A DNA stretch of 52,211 bases from Gemmatimonadota bacterium (GTDB lineage: Bacteria > Gemmatimonadota > Gemmatimonadetes > Gemmatimonadales > Gemmatimonadaceae): assembly GCA_028287305.1 (NCBI GenBank), contig JAQBPX010000031.1, positions 1 to 52,211 on the forward strand, written 5' to 3'. Both the position numbers and the translations under genes were made by a program. The notes below the pieces were generated by a model. That model ran no database searches, had not been told where the DNA came from, and worked only from the letters and a program-made list of their open reading frames with translations. This document shows positions 1 through 9,174 of the stretch, piece by piece; position 1 is the first letter of the stretch; the number at the start of each line of letters is the position of its first letter.

Positions 1-903
1 ATCTGGCTCAACGGCGACAGCATCGTCGCCTCGTCCGGCAACGTCATCATCGTGCGGCCGGAGCTCACCGCGACCGGCGACTCACTGTACCTCGACAGCG
101 GACCGGGCCTGTTGCGCATCATGCGAAATCCCAGGATGGTGGGAACCAAGGGGCGGCCGTTCACGCTGACCGGCGAGACCATCGACCTGCTGACGCGCCA
201 GAAGAAGCTCGAGCGCATCCTCGCGAAGACGAAGGGCGTCGCGGTGAGTGAAGACCTGAACCTGCGCTCGGATACGATCGACCTTCGCGTCTCGGACGAC
301 CTGCTGCAGCGCGCCGTCGTGTGGGGCAAGAGCCGCGCGTTCGCCACCTCGCCCACCCAGACCATCTCGGCGGATTCCATCGACGTCGTGATGCCCGCGC
401 AGAAGGTGAGGGAAATGCACGCGGTGCGCGGCGCGTCGGCCCTCGGCCTGCCCGATACCACGAAGTTCAGCCTGGCGCCGGACGATCGCTTCGATCGCCT
501 GACCGGCGACACGATCGTGGCGTATTTCGATTCCATTCCCGCGCGCGACACCGTGACGAAGCCACGCATTCGCGAGCTGGTCGCCATCAGCAATGCCACG
601 TCGTATCAGCACCTCGCGCCCCAGGACACTTCGCTGCGCCTGCCCGCCATCAATTACGTCTGTGGCAAGCAGATCACGGTGACGTTCGACTCGGCGAAGG
701 TGCGGCGGGTGGAGGTCCAGACCTCCGATCCGCCGTGTGGCGGTGCGTATGCGGAACCCCAGGCGGATTCTACCGGCAGGAAAGGCGGCGCTGTGCGGCC
801 GACCGTGGTGCCGAAGACAGGCGCGCCAGCTCCGGCGCCCGCCAGCACTCCCCCAGCCGCCACGCCACCTGCGGCAACGCCCGTCGTCCGAAAGCCAGAA
901 TGA
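1..903 (+). CDS. OstA/LptA-like LPS transport protein (5'-partial)
   Basis: The reading frame is open from base 1, so the N-terminus and any signal peptide lie outside the window. What remains (about 300 residues) repeats short units such as TATGDSLYLD, LTGETIDLL and LRSDTIDLRV. These are typical of the beta-jellyroll OstA/LptA/LptC superfamily that carries LPS across the periplasm. The C-terminal 60 residues are a Pro/Ala/Thr-rich tail ending VVRKPE, unlikely to be folded. The gene overlaps the next one, an LptB-type ATPase, by ATGA, which strongly supports an LPS-export role. I infer a periplasmic or outer-membrane-facing bridge protein. Which Lpt subunit it replaces cannot be decided from this fragment. 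Confidence 0.72.
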   Translation: MWLNGDSIVASSGNVIIVRPELTATGDSLYLDSGPGLLRIMRNPRMVGTKGRPFTLTGETIDLLTRQKKLERILAKTKGVAVSEDLNLRSDTIDLRVSDDLLQRAVVWGKSRAFATSPTQTISADSIDVVMPAQKVREMHAVRGASALGLPDTTKFSLAPDDRFDRLTGDTIVAYFDSIPARDTVTKPRIRELVAISNATSYQHLAPQDTSLRLPAINYVCGKQITVTFDSAKVRRVEVQTSDPPCGGAYAEPQADSTGRKGGAVRPTVVPKTGAPAPAPASTPPAATPPAATPVVRKPE

Positions 904-2129
904 CCAGCCCCCAGGGACCCCAGCACGTCTATGTGCTCATCGACCGTCTTGCCCGTGGCGATCGGTCGACCGCGTTGGCGTTGCGCGCACTGATCAGCGC
1001 CGCCGACGACACCGGCGCCGCCGCGATGGACCAGGTCGCGGTCGTCTATCGGCAGGACCATCTCGCGGCGCAGCGCGCCGCCGGACGGGATGCCGAGCGT
1101 GAGGCAGGGGAGCTGAGCATGGACCAGGTCCGCGCGCACCTCGTCAATTCGGTGCTGCCGCGACTGGCGTCGGAAGGGATCGTGCAACTGCCTCCGCAGG
1201 GATTGCTCGACGCGACCGCGTACGTCCGCCTGTCGCCACCGCTCTGGGACGAAGTGAAGAACGCTCGCGTCGAGGTTGACGAAGCGCTGCGACAGACGGG
1301 GGAACACGCGGCGGCGCGCGACGCGCGGATCGCGCCGGAATCGGCACTGCCCGCGCCCACCGGCAGCGTGTTGGAGGCGACGGGGCTATCCAAGGTCTAT
1401 CGTCGCCGCAGGGTGGTGAATGACGTGGCCCTTCGTTTGCAACAGGGCGAGATTGTCGGACTGCTGGGCCCGAATGGCGCGGGGAAGACCACCACGTTCT
1501 ACATGATCGTGGGACTCATCCAGCCCCTCTCGGGTCGCATTATGCTGGACGGTGCGGACATCACCGCCATGCCCATGTATCAGCGGTCGCGAAAGGGGAT
1601 TGGCTACCTCTCCCAGGAGCCTTCCATCTTCCGCAAGCTGTCCGTCGAGGAGAACATCGTTGCCATTCTCGAGACGCTGCCCCTCTCGCGCGAGCAGCGA
1701 GCGGCACGCCTCGAACACCTGCTGGACGAGTTGAGCATCAAGCATCTCAGGCGTAGCAAGGCCTACCAGCTGTCCGGCGGCGAACGCCGGCGCCTCGAGA
1801 TCACGCGCGCACTCGTCACGGAGCCCAAGTTCATGATGCTGGATGAGCCGTTTGCCGGCGTGGACCCCATCGCCGTGCATGACATTCAGGGTATCGTCGC
1901 GAACTTGCGCACGCGCGGAATCGGCGTATTGATCAGCGATCACAATGTGGAGCAGACCCTGGATATCGTGGACCGCGCATACATCATGTTCGATGGACAG
2001 GTACAGGTCTCCGGCACGGTGCGCGAGCTCGTGTTCGACGACACCGTAGCCACGAAATACCTCGGCCCGACCCTGTCGGCGCGACTGCGCGCACGGTTCG
2101 AGCGCGAGATGCAGGGAGAGGCCGAATGA
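900..2129 (+). CDS. lptB: LPS export ABC transporter ATPase LptB with a ~155-residue N-terminal extension
   Basis: The C-terminal ~250 residues are a canonical LptB. They have Walker A GPNGAGKTTT, signature LSGGERRRLEITRAL, Walker B FMMLDEPFAGVDP and the H-loop SDHNVEQTL. LptB powers LPS extraction from the inner membrane with LptF/G. The ATG at 900 overlaps the upstream stop (ATGA) and gives 409 residues, against the usual ~240. The additional N-terminal ~155 residues are continuous with the ATPase, have no stop, look helical and charged, and match no domain I recognise. A GTG near 1369 could give a standard-length LptB, but it lacks a clear ribosome site and would leave 470 bp non-coding in a gene-packed stretch. 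The stop overlaps rpoN, the same lptB-rpoN order seen in proteobacteria. Confidence 0.93.
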   Translation: MTSPQGPQHVYVLIDRLARGDRSTALALRALISAADDTGAAAMDQVAVVYRQDHLAAQRAAGRDAEREAGELSMDQVRAHLVNSVLPRLASEGIVQLPPQGLLDATAYVRLSPPLWDEVKNARVEVDEALRQTGEHAAARDARIAPESALPAPTGSVLEATGLSKVYRRRRVVNDVALRLQQGEIVGLLGPNGAGKTTTFYMIVGLIQPLSGRIMLDGADITAMPMYQRSRKGIGYLSQEPSIFRKLSVEENIVAILETLPLSREQRAARLEHLLDELSIKHLRRSKAYQLSGGERRRLEITRALVTEPKFMMLDEPFAGVDPIAVHDIQGIVANLRTRGIGVLISDHNVEQTLDIVDRAYIMFDGQVQVSGTVRELVFDDTVATKYLGPTLSARLRARFEREMQGEAE

Positions 2130-3595
2130 GACCCGGACTTGGACAGCATACCCAGCTCAAGCAGGAGCTGAAGATCAATCCACGCCTCTACCAGGCGATG
2201 GACCTGCTCTACATGCCCCTGCTGGACCTCCAGAACCACCTCAAGCAGGAGCTCCTCAACAATCCGTTCCTCGACATGATCGAGCCGGATGAAGAGGATG
2301 AGGAGGACGGCACCGAGCAGGTCGAGGAGGAGAATCCCGAGACCGAGGCGGAGAAGGAAGAGAAGGGCGAGATCGACTGGGAGGAGATCCTGCTCGATGG
2401 CTTCGATGCCGGCGGCCGCCGCGAAGAACATGAGGAGCGGGAGTACTACGAGCCCGTCACCGTCGATACGCGCGACCTCGCCGACCACCTGCGCGACCAG
2501 GTGTCCCTGCTCGACCTGAATGGGCGCCAGATGTACCTCGCCGATGAGTTCATCGGCAACATCAACGAGGACGGATACCTCGCCTGCGGCCTTGAGAAGA
2601 TCGTCGAGGGCGTGAACGAGAGCGTGACGAAGGTCCTCGAGGAGCTCGATCAGGATATCGACGACCTCCGGCTCTACGCGCTGAGTGAAGCCGAGGACAT
2701 GCTCACCATCGTGCAGAGCCTCGACCCACCGGGGGTGGGCGCGCGTGACCTCCGCGAGTGCCTCATGCTCCAGTTGCGCGAAGCCGGTCTCGAGCACTCG
2801 GTGCCGTTCCGGCTGGTGCGCGACTGCTTCGACGAGCTGATCGCCCATCGCTGGAGCGAAATCTCCAAGCGCTTCGGCATCAGCCCCACGGACGTCCAGA
2901 AGGCCGCCGACGAGATCGCGAAGCTCGATCCCAAGCCGGGGCTCGTGTACAGCGATGCCAGCGACAACTACATCATCCCCGACCTGATCGTCGACAAGAT
3001 CGACGGCCGCTACCACGTCTTCCTCAACGACGCCAACCTCCCGCGGCTCAAGCTGAGCCGCGCCTACCAGGAGATCGCGCGCGACAAGAAGAAGTTCGAC
3101 GGCGAAAACAAGGAGTTCATCTCCAACAAGCTGAACTCCGCCAACTGGATGATCCAGGCGATCGAGCAGCGCCGCCAGACGATGCTCAAGGTCATGAACT
3201 ACATCGTGGACCGGCAGCGCGACTTCTTCGAGAAGGGCGTGCAGCACCTCAAGCCGCTCACGCTGCGCGAGGTGGCCGAGGTGATCAGCATGCACGAGTC
3301 CACCGTGAGCCGCGTGACCAACGAGAAGTTCGTGCAGACGCCGCGCGGCGTGCTGCCGCTCAAGTTCTTCTTCTCGTCGGGCCTCTCGACCACCGCGGGT
3401 GAGGACGTCTCGGCGCGCGGCATCAAGGCGCAGATCCAGAAGCTCGTGGCGGATGAGGATCCCAAGCATCCGCTCACCGACCAGGCCATCGTCAACATCC
3501 TCAAGCGGACCGGCGTCCAGATCGCCCGGCGCACGGTTGCGAAGTACCGCGACCAGCTCGGCGTGCTCTCGGCGCGGATGCGCAAGCGGGTATGA
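2126..3595 (+). CDS. rpoN: RNA polymerase sigma-54 factor
   Basis: The protein has 489 residues, normal for RpoN. Region I (residues 1-50) begins GLGQHTQLKQELKINPRLYQAM, the conserved Q/L-rich activator-responsive segment. Residues ~54-95 form the acidic region II (EPDEEDEEDGTEQ and onwards). The HTH near residues 390-410 (TLREVAEVISMHESTVSRVT) recognises the -12 element. The C-terminal RpoN box ARRTVAKYRDQLGVLSA recognises -24. Sigma-54 depends on AAA+ activators for open-complex formation, and none is encoded in this window. The gene starts at ATG 2126 inside the lptB stop and its own stop overlaps the next glycosyltransferase, so it is cotranscribed with LPS-export genes. Confidence 0.97.
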   Translation: MRPGLGQHTQLKQELKINPRLYQAMDLLYMPLLDLQNHLKQELLNNPFLDMIEPDEEDEEDGTEQVEEENPETEAEKEEKGEIDWEEILLDGFDAGGRREEHEEREYYEPVTVDTRDLADHLRDQVSLLDLNGRQMYLADEFIGNINEDGYLACGLEKIVEGVNESVTKVLEELDQDIDDLRLYALSEAEDMLTIVQSLDPPGVGARDLRECLMLQLREAGLEHSVPFRLVRDCFDELIAHRWSEISKRFGISPTDVQKAADEIAKLDPKPGLVYSDASDNYIIPDLIVDKIDGRYHVFLNDANLPRLKLSRAYQEIARDKKKFDGENKEFISNKLNSANWMIQAIEQRRQTMLKVMNYIVDRQRDFFEKGVQHLKPLTLREVAEVISMHESTVSRVTNEKFVQTPRGVLPLKFFFSSGLSTTAGEDVSARGIKAQIQKLVADEDPKHPLTDQAIVNILKRTGVQIARRTVAKYRDQLGVLSARMRKRV

Positions 3596-4593
3596 CCCTG
3601 GGTACGCATTCCATGGGCGCGAGCTACACCCCGGTGGCGGACTCGGCAGAGGTGGACGTGTCGGTCCTCGTGCCCGCCAAGGACGAAGCCGAGAACCTGC
3701 CGCTGTTCATGGAGCTGGCGGCCGCCGCGTTCGCGTCGCACGCCGGCGTGCGCTACGAAGTGGTGGTGGTGGACGACGGCAGCGAGGATGACACGTGGCG
3801 CGTGCTGCAGGAGCTGCAGTCACGCTACCCGTTCCTCCGCGCGGCGCGCCATCGCACGAAGCGCGGGATCGCCGATGCGCTGCGCACCGGGTACCTCGCG
3901 TCGCGCGGCCGCGTGCTCGTGTTCTATCCCGCGGACCTGCAGTTCAAGCCGGAGGACATTCCGCGGCTCGTCGCGCCCATCCTGGCCGACGAGAGCGACA
4001 TGGTCACGGGCTACAAGCAGGGCAAGTACGAGAAGGCGTTCGTCTCGCGCATCTACAACGGGTTGAGCCGCGCGTTCTTCAAGGTGCCGGTGCGCGACCT
4101 GAACAACGTCAAGGCCTATCGCCGCGAAGTGATGGCCGCGCTGCCGGTGCGACCTGACTGGCATCGCTACATGATCGTGATCGCGGCCGCGCAGGGCTTC
4201 TCGGTCAGCGAGATCCCGGTGCCGCTCTATCCGCGCCACGCCGGCAAGTCGAAGTTCGGCCTCTCGCGCATCCCGATCGGCGTGCTCGACATGCTGTCGG
4301 TGTGGTTCGAGCTGAAGTTCGGGCAGAAGCCGCTGCTCGCCTTCGGGATGCTGGGAGCGGCGCTGTTCTTCGTCGGCTTCGTCACCGGCATCGTCGCCGT
4401 GCTCTACCGCATCCTCGCGGGCGTCGGCTTTCGCCCGCTCCTCACCCTCGTCGAGCTCTGCCTGCTGCTCGGCGGGCTCCTCTTCGCCACCGGCCTGCTG
4501 GGCGAGCTGATCGCCGGGCTGCGTGCCGAGCTTCGCGAGATGCGCCGCCAGCTCGACGAGCTGCGCGCGGATCGCGACCGGCGTGGCGAATGA
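3592..4593 (+). CDS. Membrane-anchored family 2 glycosyltransferase (DPM1/GtrB-like)
   Basis: The protein has 333 residues. A GT-A fold begins VSVLVPAKDEAENLP, with nucleotide-binding VVVVDDGSEDDT near residue 65. The acceptor region contains the HAGKSKFGLSRI motif typical of polyprenyl-phosphate sugar transferases. Two hydrophobic segments follow (~245-270 and ~283-305), then a charged coiled-coil tail (LRAELREMRRQLDELRADRD). The usual metal-binding DAD before LQ is here YPADLQ, so the first Asp is absent. It probably loads a sugar on undecaprenyl or related phosphate at the inner membrane. ATG 3592 overlaps the rpoN stop; an internal ATG at 3613 is an alternative start. The donor sugar is unknown. 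Confidence 0.88.
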   Translation: MTLGTHSMGASYTPVADSAEVDVSVLVPAKDEAENLPLFMELAAAAFASHAGVRYEVVVVDDGSEDDTWRVLQELQSRYPFLRAARHRTKRGIADALRTGYLASRGRVLVFYPADLQFKPEDIPRLVAPILADESDMVTGYKQGKYEKAFVSRIYNGLSRAFFKVPVRDLNNVKAYRREVMAALPVRPDWHRYMIVIAAAQGFSVSEIPVPLYPRHAGKSKFGLSRIPIGVLDMLSVWFELKFGQKPLLAFGMLGAALFFVGFVTGIVAVLYRILAGVGFRPLLTLVELCLLLGGLLFATGLLGELIAGLRAELREMRRQLDELRADRDRRGE

Positions 4594-4609
4594 ACACTCC
4601 CGGTCCCCG

Positions 4610-5779
4610 ATGAAAGCGCTCTTCCTCACGCACTCGTATCCGCGCCACCCCGGCGACGCGGCCGGCAACTTCGTCCTTCGCCTCGCCGTGGCGCTTCGCG
4701 CGGAGGGCGTGGACGTGCGCGTCGTGGCGCCGCACGCCGAGCGCCTCTCGGCGCACGAGGACATCGAGGGCATTGCCGTCGAGCGCTTCCGCTATGCGCC
4801 CAAGTCGCTCGAGACGCTCGCCTACACCGGCAACATGGCGTCGCAGGTGCGCGACTCGTGGTCGGCGAAGATGACCATGGTGGGGTTCCTGGGCGCGGAG
4901 TTCAGCTGCGCCGTGAAGCTGCGGCGCGAGTGGAAGCCCGACGTGGTGCACGCACACTGGTGGTTCCCGAACGGACTCGTGGGTACCTGGCTCCATCGCA
5001 TGGCGCACGTGCCGCTGGTCACCACGCTGCACGGCACCGACGTGCGCCTGGCTCGCTCCATTCACATGTCGCGTCCGGCCTTCCGTCACGTGCTCAAGCA
5101 CTCGGCGGTCACCACGGCTGTCTCGCGGTGGCTTGCGTCGGAGGCGACCGAAATCGTCTCGTCGGCGGCGCCGCTCGTGGCGCCGATGCCGGTCGCCACC
5201 GACCTCTTTTCACTGGGCGGCACGCGCGAGCAGGGGCAGCTGCTGTTCGTGGGACGGTTGATGGAACAGAAGGGACTCGACCTGCTGCTCGGCGCGCTCA
5301 CGCTGCTGCCGGCGCAGGTGAAGCTGGACGTCATCGGGGACGGCGAGCAGGAGAAGCAGTTGCACGCGCTCGCAACCTCCCTCGGCCTCTCGGATCGCGT
5401 GCGCTGGCTGGGAGCGCTTCCGCAGGCGGCGCTGGCCGAGCACTATCGCCGTGCCACGGCGCTCGTGGTGCCGTCGCAGGCGGAGGGACTCGGCCTGGTG
5501 GCGGTGGAAGCGGCTCTTTGCGGCACGCCCACAGTGGCATTCGCGAGCGGCGGAGGGATCGGCGACGTGGTTCACGATGGCCGCACCGGAGCGCTCGCCA
5601 TGGACCGCACGAAGGAATCGCTCGCGGCCGCAATTCGCACCGTGATCGAGCGCGACGACCAGGGGATGGCGCTGGGAGAGGCCGGCCGCCTTCACGCCCT
5701 GGGCACCTTTGCGCCCGAGGCGGTGGCGAAGCGATACGCCGACATCTATCGCACGGCCATCGGTGGCGCACCCCGCTAG
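4610..5779 (+). CDS. Family 4 glycosyltransferase
   Basis: This is a 389-residue GT-B enzyme. The start at ATG 4610 is 17 nt after the preceding stop and gives MKALFLTHSYPRHPGDAAGNF, the normal GT4 N-terminus with its Gly-rich acceptor loop. The Rossmann segment DVVHAHWWFPNGLVG and the HGTDVR motif are typical of GT4. The C-terminal donor domain has LLFVGRLMEQKGLDLLL, LDVIGDGEQEKQL and the EX7E motif EGLGLVAVE. The donor is most likely a nucleotide sugar. Neighbouring GT2 enzymes and a flippase-like membrane protein suggest assembly of a surface glycan or glycolipid, but the product cannot be named. Confidence 0.92.
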   Translation: MKALFLTHSYPRHPGDAAGNFVLRLAVALRAEGVDVRVVAPHAERLSAHEDIEGIAVERFRYAPKSLETLAYTGNMASQVRDSWSAKMTMVGFLGAEFSCAVKLRREWKPDVVHAHWWFPNGLVGTWLHRMAHVPLVTTLHGTDVRLARSIHMSRPAFRHVLKHSAVTTAVSRWLASEATEIVSSAAPLVAPMPVATDLFSLGGTREQGQLLFVGRLMEQKGLDLLLGALTLLPAQVKLDVIGDGEQEKQLHALATSLGLSDRVRWLGALPQAALAEHYRRATALVVPSQAEGLGLVAVEAALCGTPTVAFASGGGIGDVVHDGRTGALAMDRTKESLAAAIRTVIERDDQGMALGEAGRLHALGTFAPEAVAKRYADIYRTAIGGAPR

Positions 5780-5792
5780 CGGGGAGGCCGTG

Positions 5793-6746
5793 GTGAGGCC
5801 GCGCCGCGCGTGGCTGCGCTCGGCGAAGCTGGTGGTCGGCGTGCTGGTGGTGCTCTTCGTGGCGCGCGCGCTCTGGCTGCAGTGGCAGGCCATGCGCGGG
5901 CAGCCGCTCGAGGCATCGCCCGACTGGACTCGCATCGTCCTGTCGGGCGCGCTCTTCCTGCTCGCGCACGCCACGCTCGTGCAGACGTGGCGCGCCATGC
6001 TCGCGTGCTGGGATGCGCGCCTGCCATTCTGGAAGGCCGCCCGCATCTGGAGCGTGTCGAACCTTTATCGCTACCTGCCGGGCAAGCTGTGGCAGGTGGG
6101 CGCCATGGGCGTGATGGCGCAGCAGGAGGGCGTCACGGCGACCGCGGCCGCCGCCACGGCCGTGCTGAGCACCGTGGTCAACATCGCCGCGGGAATCGCG
6201 ATCGCCCTCGCCACCGGATGGTCGGCGCTCGATGCGATCCGACCGGGAGCGCGTGCCGTGGCAGTCGTACTGACGGTCGCGGCGACAGCGGGGTTGCTGA
6301 CACTTCCGTGGCTACTTCCACACATGACGGGGCTTCTGTCTCGCGCGTCGGGAAAGGAGATTTCACTCGAGCGCCTGCCGGCTCGCGCGATCGCATATGC
6401 GATCGCGGGCAACGTGGCAGCGTGGCTGTTGTACGGCGCGGCCTTCCACCTGTTCACCCTCGGCGTGCTGGGGAGTGCCGCTGGCGCAACCTCGTCCTAC
6501 ATCGCAGTTTACACAGCGTCGTACGTGCTCGGATACCTGGCTTTCTTCATCCCCGGCGGACTGGGCGTGCGGGAGAGCGCGGTGGCCGTGGCACTGGTGA
6601 CGCTGGGGCTCACGACGCTGCCGCAGGCAGCCCTCGTCGCCGCCACTTCACGACTCTGGCTCACGCTGCTCGAGCTCGTGCCCGGTTTCCTCTTTCTCGC
6701 TCGTGATGCCTCGCGCCGACGACAGCAGCCGCTCGACCAGGCCTGA
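5793..6746 (+). CDS. UPF0104 / lysylphosphatidylglycerol-synthase-TM-like membrane protein
   Basis: About 317 residues with roughly eight hydrophobic segments. Family hallmarks are SNLYRYLPGKLWQVGAMG (cf. NxxxRYxPGK) and the C-terminal FFIPGGLGVRESAVAVAL (P-GG-LGVRE). This AglD/MprF-N-terminal-like family is often found beside glycosyltransferases and is thought to move polyprenyl-linked or lipid substrates across the membrane. I chose GTG 5793 because GGGGAGG at 5781-5787 lies 5 nt upstream. GTG 5790 is possible, and the upstream ATG 5709 would overlap the previous gene by 71 nt. The 3' end overlaps the next gene by about 41 nt. Confidence 0.82.
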   Translation: MRPRRAWLRSAKLVVGVLVVLFVARALWLQWQAMRGQPLEASPDWTRIVLSGALFLLAHATLVQTWRAMLACWDARLPFWKAARIWSVSNLYRYLPGKLWQVGAMGVMAQQEGVTATAAAATAVLSTVVNIAAGIAIALATGWSALDAIRPGARAVAVVLTVAATAGLLTLPWLLPHMTGLLSRASGKEISLERLPARAIAYAIAGNVAAWLLYGAAFHLFTLGVLGSAAGATSSYIAVYTASYVLGYLAFFIPGGLGVRESAVAVALVTLGLTTLPQAALVAATSRLWLTLLELVPGFLFLARDASRRRQQPLDQA

Positions 6747-9174
6747 CTCCAGTGCCGCGGCGCCCGAACTCCCGGCGCCGCGATTCGCAGCAGGGTGGGC
6801 GTCGCTCACCTACGCCATCTGCACGCTGCTCCTTGCCTGGCCGGCGCTCGGCGGCGGATTCCTGGTGAGCCCACACAGCGACCAGTACATCGCCGGCTTT
6901 CCGTTTCGCGAATTCGCCGCGCAGTCACTGCGCTCGGGCACGGGCTTTCCCCAGTGGAACCCGTACCTGTTCGGCGGCATGCCGTACATCGCCGCCATGC
7001 ACGGGGACATCTTCTATCCCACGTTCCTGCTGCGGATGGTCATGCCGACCGACATGGCGATGACGTGGGGCTTCGCGCTCCACCTCTTCCTCGCGGGCGT
7101 GTTCACCTACGCCTTCCTGCGCGCCTGGGGCTTCGGCTTCTGGCCCTCGCTGATCGGCGGCGTTGCGTACATGCTGTCGGGGCAGGTCGCGTCGCTCGTC
7201 TCACCCGGGCATGACGGCAAGCTGTTCGTGAGCGCCCTGTTGCCCGCCGCGCTCTGGTGCCTGGTGCGGGGCGTGCGCGACGGACGCGCGGCCGCGTGGG
7301 GCGCACTCGCGATCACCGTGGGTCTCGCGGTGCTCAGCCCGCACCCACAGCTGCTGCAGTACCTGCTGCTGACGTCGGGCGCGTTCGCCCTGTTCATCGC
7401 GCGCTCGCGCGGCGAGGGCGCCACCGTCGGTGCCCCCATGGAGAATCGCGTTGCGCTTCGGCGCCTCGGCCTCGCGCTCGCGGCGGTGATCGTGGGCATG
7501 CTCATCGGTGCCGTGCAGTTCCTGCCGGTGCGCGAGTACGTATCGTGGTCCCCGCGGGCGGGCGGGCGCGGAGGCTACCAGTTCGCAACGAGCTTCTCGA
7601 TGCCGGTCGAGGAGCTGTTCAACACCTACCTGCCGCAGTTCACGGGAATGCTCGACGCCTACTGGGGTCGCAACAGCATCCACCTGCACAGTGAGTACCT
7701 CGGCGTGGTGGTCCTGCTGCTCGCCACCGCGGCGCTCGGCGCCACGCTCCGTCGCGGCTTCCGCACCTTCTGGGTCGGCACCTGCATCGTGGCCGTGCTC
7801 TGGGCGCTCGGCGAGCACACGCCCTTCTATCACCTGGTCTATGCGCTCGTGCCCGGCAGCAAGTTCTTCCGCGCGCCGAGCACGATCTTCTACGTGGCGT
7901 CGTTCTCCGCGGCGATGCTGGCGACCATCGGCGTGGAGCGCGTGCTGCAGCGGCGCGTGGGCTCACGGTTCGCGTTCGGCTGGGTGGGCTTCGGCGCGCT
8001 CGTCGCGCTGCTCGCCACGGGCGGCATGCTCACGAACCTGGCACAGGCGGTTGCGTCGACGTACGCGGGCGGGCAGCTCTACGAGATGGTGCAGTCGAAC
8101 AACGGCGCGCTGGTGATCGGCGCCTGGCGCTCGTTCCTCTTCGTCGCGCTCACCGCGGCGGCGCTGGTCGGGTACCAGCGAGGGAAGGGAAGTGCGCGCG
8201 GCCTCGCGATCACGCTCGCCGTGCTGATGGTGGTGGACCTCTGGAGCGTGGACCGCGCCTACTGGCTCTTCTCGCCGCGCGCGGACCAGGTGTACGCCAG
8301 CGACGCGGTGATCGACGCGATCCACAAGGATCCGGAGCCGGCTCGCGTGATCGCCTTCGCGGATTCGCGCTCCCCAATGGCCGATCGCGATCCGTACCTC
8401 ACCGGAGATGCACTGATGCACCTGCGCGTGCGCCAGGTGACCGGCTATCACGGCAATGAGTTGGGCCGCTACCAGCGGCTGGGTGGAAAGTCCGATTCCA
8501 CACGCTACGACATGAGCCACCTGCTCAATCCCGCGTTCTGGCGGCTGACGAACACGCGCTACCTCTATACGAACGCGGTGATCCCCGATTCGCAGCTCAA
8601 GCGCGTGGCCGGCCCGGTGAAGAACGGCGCGGGCACCATGGTCTCGATCTACCGGCTGCCGGGCGACAATCCGTTCGCGTGGGTCACGGCGGGAGCCGTG
8701 AAGGGGACCGACGACCAGGCGTACTCGACCATCCTCGACCAGCGCTTCTCACCAGCGCGGATCGCGATTTTCGACTCGGCTACGAAGAGCCCCACGCAGC
8801 AGGTCACCGTGCTGCCCGACTCGCTCGTGCTGCCGGTGCATGCGTCGCACTACTCGGCCGGCCACATTGCGCTGGAGCTCGCGGCGCCGGCGCCGGCGGG
8901 TTCGGTGCTGATGGTCTCGGAGAATTATTATCCGGGGTGGAGCGCAACGGTGGACGGCAAGCCCGCGACCGTCGAGCGCGCCGACCTCTCGCTGATGGGA
9001 ATTCCGCTCACGGCGGGCGCCCGATCAGTGAAGCTCGACTTCAATGATGCTGCGTATTCCACCGGCAAGCCGGTCACCATGCTCGCGCTGCTGGTTGCCG
9101 TAGTTGCCTTCATTGGCGGACTGACGATGGACCGCCGGGCTGCACGCACACGCCTCACTCCCGCTTCCGCATGA
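6706..9174 (+). CDS. YfhO-family polytopic membrane protein
   Basis: 822 residues, with about a dozen membrane segments in the first ~510 residues. A soluble extracytoplasmic domain follows (~520-790) with YYPGWSATVDGKPATVERAD and a final membrane helix, the arrangement of Bacillus YfhO and related GT-C-like glycosylation proteins. The early loop SPHSDQYIAGFPFREF carries the acidic residue typical of GT-C lumenal loops. YfhO-type proteins are implicated in polyprenyl-phosphate-dependent glycosylation of teichoic acids or other surface polymers. Here, next to a polyprenyl-phosphate sugar synthase and a flippase-like protein, it may transfer lipid-linked sugar outside the membrane (inference). 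GTG 6703 directly precedes ATG 6706, and either may be the start. Confidence 0.85.
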   Translation: MPRADDSSRSTRPDSSAAAPELPAPRFAAGWASLTYAICTLLLAWPALGGGFLVSPHSDQYIAGFPFREFAAQSLRSGTGFPQWNPYLFGGMPYIAAMHGDIFYPTFLLRMVMPTDMAMTWGFALHLFLAGVFTYAFLRAWGFGFWPSLIGGVAYMLSGQVASLVSPGHDGKLFVSALLPAALWCLVRGVRDGRAAAWGALAITVGLAVLSPHPQLLQYLLLTSGAFALFIARSRGEGATVGAPMENRVALRRLGLALAAVIVGMLIGAVQFLPVREYVSWSPRAGGRGGYQFATSFSMPVEELFNTYLPQFTGMLDAYWGRNSIHLHSEYLGVVVLLLATAALGATLRRGFRTFWVGTCIVAVLWALGEHTPFYHLVYALVPGSKFFRAPSTIFYVASFSAAMLATIGVERVLQRRVGSRFAFGWVGFGALVALLATGGMLTNLAQAVASTYAGGQLYEMVQSNNGALVIGAWRSFLFVALTAAALVGYQRGKGSARGLAITLAVLMVVDLWSVDRAYWLFSPRADQVYASDAVIDAIHKDPEPARVIAFADSRSPMADRDPYLTGDALMHLRVRQVTGYHGNELGRYQRLGGKSDSTRYDMSHLLNPAFWRLTNTRYLYTNAVIPDSQLKRVAGPVKNGAGTMVSIYRLPGDNPFAWVTAGAVKGTDDQAYSTILDQRFSPARIAIFDSATKSPTQQVTVLPDSLVLPVHASHYSAGHIALELAAPAPAGSVLMVSENYYPGWSATVDGKPATVERADLSLMGIPLTAGARSVKLDFNDAAYSTGKPVTMLALLVAVVAFIGGLTMDRRAARTRLTPASA

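Noticed and set aside
1940-3469. 509-codon antisense frame opposite rpoN
   Set aside because: The + strand encodes an unmistakable RpoN with region I and RpoN box; the antisense frame has no recognisable motif.
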